Source: Podospora pseudocomata (lineage: Eukaryota > Ascomycota > Sordariomycetes > Sordariales > Podosporaceae). Taken from it: 64,000 nucleotides of DNA. The translations under genes and the position numbers were made by a program. The notes under the pieces were generated by a model that was given only the letters and a program-made list of their open reading frames with translations, was not told the origin of the DNA and searched no databases. Shown piece by piece: positions 57,322 to 64,000 of this stretch (position 1 is its first letter; each line of letters starts with the position of its first letter). Where the stretch lies: positions 4,588,001 to 4,652,000 of the forward strand of contig NC_085889.1 of assembly GCF_035222375.1 (NCBI RefSeq). The letters run 5' to 3'.

Positions 57322-57930
57322 TGCGTGGTGGTAGTTTTCTGTGTTTCTTTCTGTACATGTATTTCTTGGGCGCAACAGGCGACATTGGGGAAAAACGATC
57401 ATCTTGGCGTTCGGGATGAATGAGACATGACTGGAATGAGTCGGAATGGCCGTAGACAGCGAGAGCCGAGCAATCATCAAGCGACGGAGAACGACAGAGG
57501 ACGATGGAGGACGAGGAGCGTCGAAAAGAAGATACTAGATACCCAGCTCAATAGGATAATATAGAACACGAGACAACCTCGATTGAATTGCATACAAATA
57601 AATAATGATTTGCTTCACTGGATATGACAGTGATGATGATGATTGTGGAGGTCGGGACAAGCTTTCCAGTGCCCGCTCGGTGGGGCTCAGCAGGCATCAG
57701 TGGGCTGATAAGATAAGGAGCCCAGACAAACACAGTGCGCGCCACACTCCCCAGCAGGGAACAGCGAACCGCGCCAAAAGTTCTGACGCCACAGGCCACT
57801 TGCGTCCTCGGTCCTCCATGCTCCAGCGCGCAACGAACACCGACTACAACACAAGACAAGAATTGTTGCGCTTCCTTCCTTTTTTTTAATTTTTTTTTTT
57901 TTACACCTCCTCATCCAAGATAACGGCAAG
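57322..57930. other. Intergenic; promoter of the G-patch gene
   Basis: Nothing coding recognised. A T-rich tract (57880-57902) lies close upstream of the next ATG. Confidence 0.5.
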
Positions 57931-60789
57931 ATGCCCTTTGATCCAACAACATTCACAAAGGCCACGGCCGCCGATTATTCCTCCTCAGAGTCCGACGCTG
58001 AAGATGATGAATATTTGATACCCTCGACCAACCACCACGACGATGAATTCGCCGATCACAACCCCCGAAAACGAAGGCGCACCGGCCGCCATGCAAAAGA
58101 GAGCGCCGCCCTTGGAATTTTCGGATCCGAAAGCGAAGATGAAGGGCCCAGTCGAAAATGGAAACACAAGCCATTGCGCAACAAGGGCGTTAGCTTCGTA
58201 TCGTCGAGCAACGTGAAGCCCGGCCCGGTTGAAGACGAAGACGATGATGAGGACAAGGAAGACGATAAGGATGATGAGTACGCCGAGTGGGATGACGATG
58301 GAAAACCTACCATGATGACCTCGACTGCCACCGCCGCCGACGGAGACGAAGACGAAGACGATGAAGACGAGGACATGGGAGGCATCGGCCTGGGCTTTGG
58401 TGGTGGTGGTGAGGCTGCTGCCGCTGCCCAAGGTCTCGGGTGGACCCCCCCAACGCAACAACAGAAGCCTCTAAAAAGCGCCGTCTTGAAGGCGATGCCA
58501 TTCGTCAAGTCAAAAGTAGATCCTAGCAACCCTCTGGGAACTGGGTTTGTGCCAATGTCGGCGAGAGGTCCAACTCTTCTAAACCGTGACGACGATGAAC
58601 CAGCGAAACCGCGCGTACCTGCGGCGAGCGCGTTCACAAAGGGTAAAGGTGGGAAGATCAAGACCAATACCAATTCTTTCGCGGCGAGAATGATGGCCAA
58701 GATGGGTTATCAGGAAGGAAAAGGTCTTGGAAAGGAGGGCCAGGGTCGAAACATTGTCATCGAGGCCAACCTGCGCCCACAAGGCGCCGGTCTCGGTGCT
58801 GTCAAGGAAAAGACTGAACAGGAAAGGCAAGAAGAGAAACGACAAGCACGTCTCAGGGGCGAGGAGGTTATTGACTCGGAAGAGGAGGAAAAGAAAAAGA
58901 AGGCCGCGCGCAGGAAGAAGGCTCTGTCTGGTGGACTGGGCAGTGGTACAGGTAGTGGCGCAAGCACGCCCAAACGCCAGAAGCCAAAGTACCTGACAAT
59001 GGATGAGATCAAGAAGGCCGCCCCCGGCCTCAATATTCCCGACGCGTTTACCCCTATCTTGGATCTGACCGGTCCCGGCAAAAAGATGCTGACCACCTCG
59101 TCAGGCTTGATGACCCCCACTGGTGGTACTGCGCCTGTTGAGTCTGCTGAAACGGCCGAATCCCGGAAGCTCGTCCGCCGTGCCCAAAACGACTTCATGG
59201 CTATTCTTGAGGAATGGCAGAGCTTACAAGAGCGCAAGGCATACATTGAGCTGCAGTTGAAACAAGAAAGGCAAGAGATGGAAGAGCTGGCCACAACGTT
59301 GCAAGGCAATCAATCACTCACCAGTGCCTGCGCTGCAGCGTCCAACCCAACCGAGAGCGGCGAGATTGACCGCAAGGCTGATCTCAACTATCGACTGGGT
59401 CGCATCATTTCAGGGCTCAGTGATACTTACTCGTCTCTGTCCGACAAGATGTTACCTCAGATCAAGGAAGAGCTCACATCCCTCGTCGTCGCTGCCATCC
59501 ACCCAGCCTTCAATCAATACCGCCAGCTCTGGGATCCTCTCGAGGAACCTAAACCAAGCTTCGTCGATGGTCTCAAGTCTATCCGAGGCTTGCTCAGTCT
59601 CGACCAACAAATCAAAAAGACGTACCGCCGACCGACCGCCAACCCCTACGAAACAATGATGTACGAGTTGTGGTACCGAACCGTCACCAGCGCAGTCCGC
59701 GAATGGAACGTCCGGGAACCAGACCAGCTCATTGCTGTGCTAGAAGCTTGGGATGACCTCCTGCCTGGCTTTGTCCGCACTCAGCTTCTACAAGATATCA
59801 TTCGCAAGCTGGAGGAGGCTGTTCAGAAGTGGCAACCAAAACGACACAGCGAGCACCTCCCTCACACTTGGATCTTTCCCTGGCTGCCGTATTTGCCTTC
59901 GGTCCATCTCGACCCAAGAAGCTCGTCTGGTCTGGTGGCAGATGTCAAGCGCAAGTTCAGACAGCTCATTGACTCGTGGGAGTTCAAGAGGGGTGTCATT
60001 CCCGGCTTGAAACCCTGGAAACAAGTGCTGCGTGGAAGCAGTAATAAGAGCGACCAGTGGGGGCCGCTGGTGATGAACCATCTTTTGCCTGGTTTGGCGA
60101 GGTATCTTGGGAAGAGCTTCAAGGTTGATCCGCGAGACCAAGAGCCGTACATGAAGGTGTTGGATAGGGTGTTTGAGTGGTTGGAGTTTGTGAGTCCGAC
60201 CATGATTGGGGAGGTGCTGGTGGCGGAGGTGTTCCCCATGTGGCATGAGGCGCTTTACCAATGGCTTTTGCTGGAAGATGCCAACTATGATGAGATTGGT
60301 CAGTGGTTTGAGTGGTGGCAGGGGGAGGTTTTCCCCGAGGAGATTAGAGTGTTGCCATCCATCACGGCGGAGTTTGAGAAGGGTACTGGTCTCATTGAGA
60401 AGGCGCTTGATTTGGGCGATAGGGCGAAGGATGAGCTCAAGCCACCAGAGAAGGGCCCTGCTCTCAGGAGTGAAAGGCGGGATAGGGAGCATAAGACAAG
60501 GAAACCTGAACCACTGGTGGAAACGCCTGTTGGGGAGCCGCCAAGGGAGGTTTCGTTCAGACAGGTCATGGAGGAGTGGTGCCAGGAGAATGATTTGCAG
60601 TTTATGCCTGAGAAAAACGTTCATGCCGAAGGGCCGATGTACAAGATCTCTGGCAATGATGCCAAGAAGAGTGTTTTGGTGTGGTTTAAGGGGAACACGA
60701 TGTCGGTGAAGACAAAGACGCATGGGACGGTGGAGGTCAGGAGGGAGAATGAGGATGAGTACGGGGTGTTGTTGGATTTGGTGGTGTAG
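57931..60789 (+). CDS. G-patch spliceosome-disassembly factor, Ntr1/Spp382/TFIP11 family
   Basis: A single exon of 952 residues starting in AAGATG context. The N-terminal 230 residues are acidic with the family motif GIFGSESEDEG. A G-patch follows at about residues 249-295 (MMAKMGYQEGKGLGKEGQGR and the rest of the motif to GAGLGAV), then a charged helix (EEEEKKKKAARRKK). From about residue 360 the long GCFC/TFP11 domain follows, with WLPYLPSVHLDP, a VIPGLKPWKQVL helix and SFRQVMEEWCQENDLQFMPE near the C-terminus. Length and order match the Ntr1 family. By family knowledge Ntr1 activates the helicase Prp43 through its G-patch to release the intron lariat and dismantle the spliceosome in the nucleus. 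This is a core housekeeping gene and looks intact. The 3' third uses many G-ending codons. Confidence 0.95.
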   Translation: MPFDPTTFTKATAADYSSSESDAEDDEYLIPSTNHHDDEFADHNPRKRRRTGRHAKESAALGIFGSESEDEGPSRKWKHKPLRNKGVSFVSSSNVKPGPVEDEDDDEDKEDDKDDEYAEWDDDGKPTMMTSTATAADGDEDEDDEDEDMGGIGLGFGGGGEAAAAAQGLGWTPPTQQQKPLKSAVLKAMPFVKSKVDPSNPLGTGFVPMSARGPTLLNRDDDEPAKPRVPAASAFTKGKGGKIKTNTNSFAARMMAKMGYQEGKGLGKEGQGRNIVIEANLRPQGAGLGAVKEKTEQERQEEKRQARLRGEEVIDSEEEEKKKKAARRKKALSGGLGSGTGSGASTPKRQKPKYLTMDEIKKAAPGLNIPDAFTPILDLTGPGKKMLTTSSGLMTPTGGTAPVESAETAESRKLVRRAQNDFMAILEEWQSLQERKAYIELQLKQERQEMEELATTLQGNQSLTSACAAASNPTESGEIDRKADLNYRLGRIISGLSDTYSSLSDKMLPQIKEELTSLVVAAIHPAFNQYRQLWDPLEEPKPSFVDGLKSIRGLLSLDQQIKKTYRRPTANPYETMMYELWYRTVTSAVREWNVREPDQLIAVLEAWDDLLPGFVRTQLLQDIIRKLEEAVQKWQPKRHSEHLPHTWIFPWLPYLPSVHLDPRSSSGLVADVKRKFRQLIDSWEFKRGVIPGLKPWKQVLRGSSNKSDQWGPLVMNHLLPGLARYLGKSFKVDPRDQEPYMKVLDRVFEWLEFVSPTMIGEVLVAEVFPMWHEALYQWLLLEDANYDEIGQWFEWWQGEVFPEEIRVLPSITAEFEKGTGLIEKALDLGDRAKDELKPPEKGPALRSERRDREHKTRKPEPLVETPVGEPPREVSFRQVMEEWCQENDLQFMPEKNVHAEGPMYKISGNDAKKSVLVWFKGNTMSVKTKTHGTVEVRRENEDEYGVLLDLVV

Positions 60790-62977
60790 TTGAAGTTGCA
60801 TGTAAACGATACCAATCACGATTCAGTTGTCGGGTCGGATGCTACCGAAAGACACAGAAAAGACAGAACGGGCAGCCGCCTTGGAGATCCATATCATTGG
60901 AGGGACTTTTCTGGAAGGTGTTACGGTATTCGCGTGTTGTCATTGGTTGTGATACTGACGAATGTTCTGACCTGATTGTCTCACACGAGGTAGACTGAGA
61001 CCGCATCTCGCTGTTCAGGTACGAAGAGAACTACGCCTCACCTTCCCCCTCACCGATATCTTCGCTACCACGAGCAATCGTCCACGTCGCAAACTTTCTC
61101 GTGTCTATTGCCTCGATTTATTACAGCATGCCGTGACACAGCCAAACGGGCCGAGCATTGAATAGTCCTCTTCGTTCCGGATACTTGCCTTCGTATGGCA
61201 TTTCGCAGGATGCCCGAGTCTTATAATTGAGGTCGATCTCTTGCAGCTCGCTTATCATGCCAAACATTTCGCCTATCCTCACCGAGAGATTTTACCCGCT
61301 GTACAAGTCCCAACCGGGCCATGTCACCTATCCGTCCCACGTGGTCTTCTCCCGCTCCCCTTACCCGCCCGTGGAAACCGGCAAGGAAGGTCACATGCGG
61401 TTGTAGGAACTGTTGCGGTTTCTATTCTTATCGCGGCGGCATCCGCACCTTTCTGAACGGGATATATTGTCCGGCTTGATATTAATCGACGTCTGTGGCC
61501 TCGTGACGCGTCGCGTGGAAGCGTGGGATAGTGCCGCGGCGGCAGGGGAGAGATAAGACTTCGTTTGAGTTTCGCTTGGGGCCGTCATTTGCCTGGGACT
61601 TGGAGGCGTCAACCTACACGGCCACCAACCAGCACAGATGTCATCATGACTCTATCACTTCACTGTCCAACTTTGTCGAACCCCCCTCCCCCCTTTCGCA
61701 AAAGATTTCATTTCTCACAAAGATAAGCGATATAACTCGCCCACCATTCTTCCCAAGTCATATGCGAACCTGCGCCATGAATCCAAGCAACTAAGCCCTG
61801 GAACCAGAAGGATTCTTCCTCACGTTGGCGTATGCTGACAACAATACTACCGTATCTGCCACCGCGCTGTGACGTGACACTCGACAAGCCAACAGCAATG
61901 GCAACTCGATATTGCATTTCATCTGTGGGGATATTAACAGACACACGGTTGATATCTACAAGCTCGCTCTTTCCCGGTCACCAGCAAAGCCGGGCATGTT
62001 CCGACTGGTCTTGAGGCGAATGAATTAGTCAACGACTCTTCCTACCCGGATGCTGGGATGCGATCTGCCGGGTTTGGGTGATTTAAGGGCCATCTGATCT
62101 CACTTGTTCCCAGGATTGGAGGGTGAGGAAGCGGGGGATTTTTTATTGGGTTCACTACCTTTTTTTCTTGGACTCAGGCGATCGTCTGCCTGCCGGAAGG
62201 TTGTACATTGAGAGGGAAGATAGCCCCCTACAATGGGTTTGCTATCAGACGGACAATGTTGACTCGAACATCTTACGCCGGGAAATAAAGATGATTTCTA
62301 TTGACCTAAAACATAAGCATTTAAGGAGAAGACGTCCAACCTAACGTAATGGCCAAGCCACTGTCGTCCACTCTGCACCGGAGTTCTTCATGCACATGAA
62401 GAGTAATCCAAGGGTCTAACACGAATGGTTCGTGCGACGTTTCTCTCACACCGACCTGTGGCTTGTATCAAGGCTGCATGGGCCAACCTTACCACATTCA
62501 GCATGTCGGGGATTTTTCACGTGCATCCATGGCCACCCCCCAAGGTATCACGACCTCCTTCCTGTTCGTCTTGCAGCTCTTATCTTCAAACATCCACATT
62601 TGCTTGTAAGATACCGACTCTATGTCGTGCTCAGGCAGGAATTATGTGAGCTTGCGTCTGAAAGGGAAGTTGAGGAGAACGAAAAGGAAGAGGGTGTGCA
62701 GTGGCTGCTACTGCAGGGTGGTTAGATACCTTACTGTCTCGGCAAGGCAGACCGGACAAGAAGAAGCAAGAGAGATACGTGATGCTAAACGATGATGGTG
62801 GGAAGACTGATGGTTGATCTCATTTGCTTAGGCCAGCGAGCTTGGGAGTGCATACCGACACCGCTGCGAAATAAGGAGCTTTGCAAGTATAAAAGCCCCT
62901 GATTTCTCACTCATTCTTTGTGTTTTGAAGTCATCAACATCATCTTGCGCAGCTACCTGCGATACAAATCTTACAAC
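60790..62977. other. Intergenic, nothing recognised
   Basis: 2.2 kb without credible coding sequence or repeats. The right end carries the protease promoter with a TATA box at 62888-62894. Confidence 0.5.
62888..62894 (+). promoter_or_regulatory. TATA box of the subtilisin gene
   Basis: TATAAAA lies 84-90 bp upstream of the ATG at 62978, at a normal distance for an inducible secreted-enzyme gene. Confidence 0.65.

Positions 62978-64000
<1,023 letters not shown>

Overview
The window reads as a filamentous ascomycete nuclear genome, most likely a sordariomycete and plausibly Sordariales. The evidence is short GT-AG introns of about 51-93 nt (154 nt in one protease intron) with CTAAC/CTGAC-like branch sites, A-rich contexts upstream of start codons, an intron-containing tRNA-Lys(CUU), secreted glycoside hydrolases of saprotroph type (one closely resembling the Humicola AXHd3 arabinofuranosidase), a PTH11-like receptor, and transposon remnants that look worn by C-to-T decay. 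Genes are monocistronic and lie on both strands.

Layout. 1-7729: the 5' part of a giant, extremely acidic, repeat-built protein on the minus strand, open at the left edge. 9.2-17.8 kb: a mannitol-dehydrogenase-like SDR, a tRNA-Lys, a secreted amidohydrolase, an FAD monooxygenase and a GH2 exo-beta-glucosaminidase, all protein genes on the plus strand. 18.1-22.3 kb: a vWA-type gene with broken frame, convergent with a cytochrome P450. 22.8-25.3 kb: a decayed zone with two pseudogenes, a DNA-transposon end and a solo LTR. 25.9-34.5 kb: PTH11-like receptor, second identical tRNA-Lys, GH43 AXHd3-type arabinofuranosidase, MDR alcohol dehydrogenase, secreted tyrosinase. 34.8-39.9 kb: a gene graveyard with fragments of an unknown gene family, a truncated RNA-dependent RNA polymerase and a broken P-loop NTPase. 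39.9-46 kb: a GH43-like secreted protein and a large F-box/ankyrin-type protein. 46.3-47.35 kb: an internally deleted pogo/Fot1-type transposon. 47.6-64 kb: membrane-anchored thioredoxin, a small Cys-rich ORF, a secreted propeller-like protein, a DFR-like reductase, the spliceosome-disassembly G-patch factor (Ntr1/TFIP11 family) and the start of a secreted subtilisin running off the right edge.

Functionally, conserved housekeeping (the G-patch factor, tRNAs) alternates with secreted biomass- and chitosan-degrading enzymes (GH2, GH43, GH43-like, S8 protease, tyrosinase) and redox enzymes. No polyketide synthase, NRPS, terpene cyclase or CRISPR is present. The most unusual signals are a modular acidic protein punctuated by D-G-E-R motifs, four scattered copies of one unknown protein module mostly in decayed contexts, and a repeated switch within genes from C-ending to G-ending codons along the direction of transcription.
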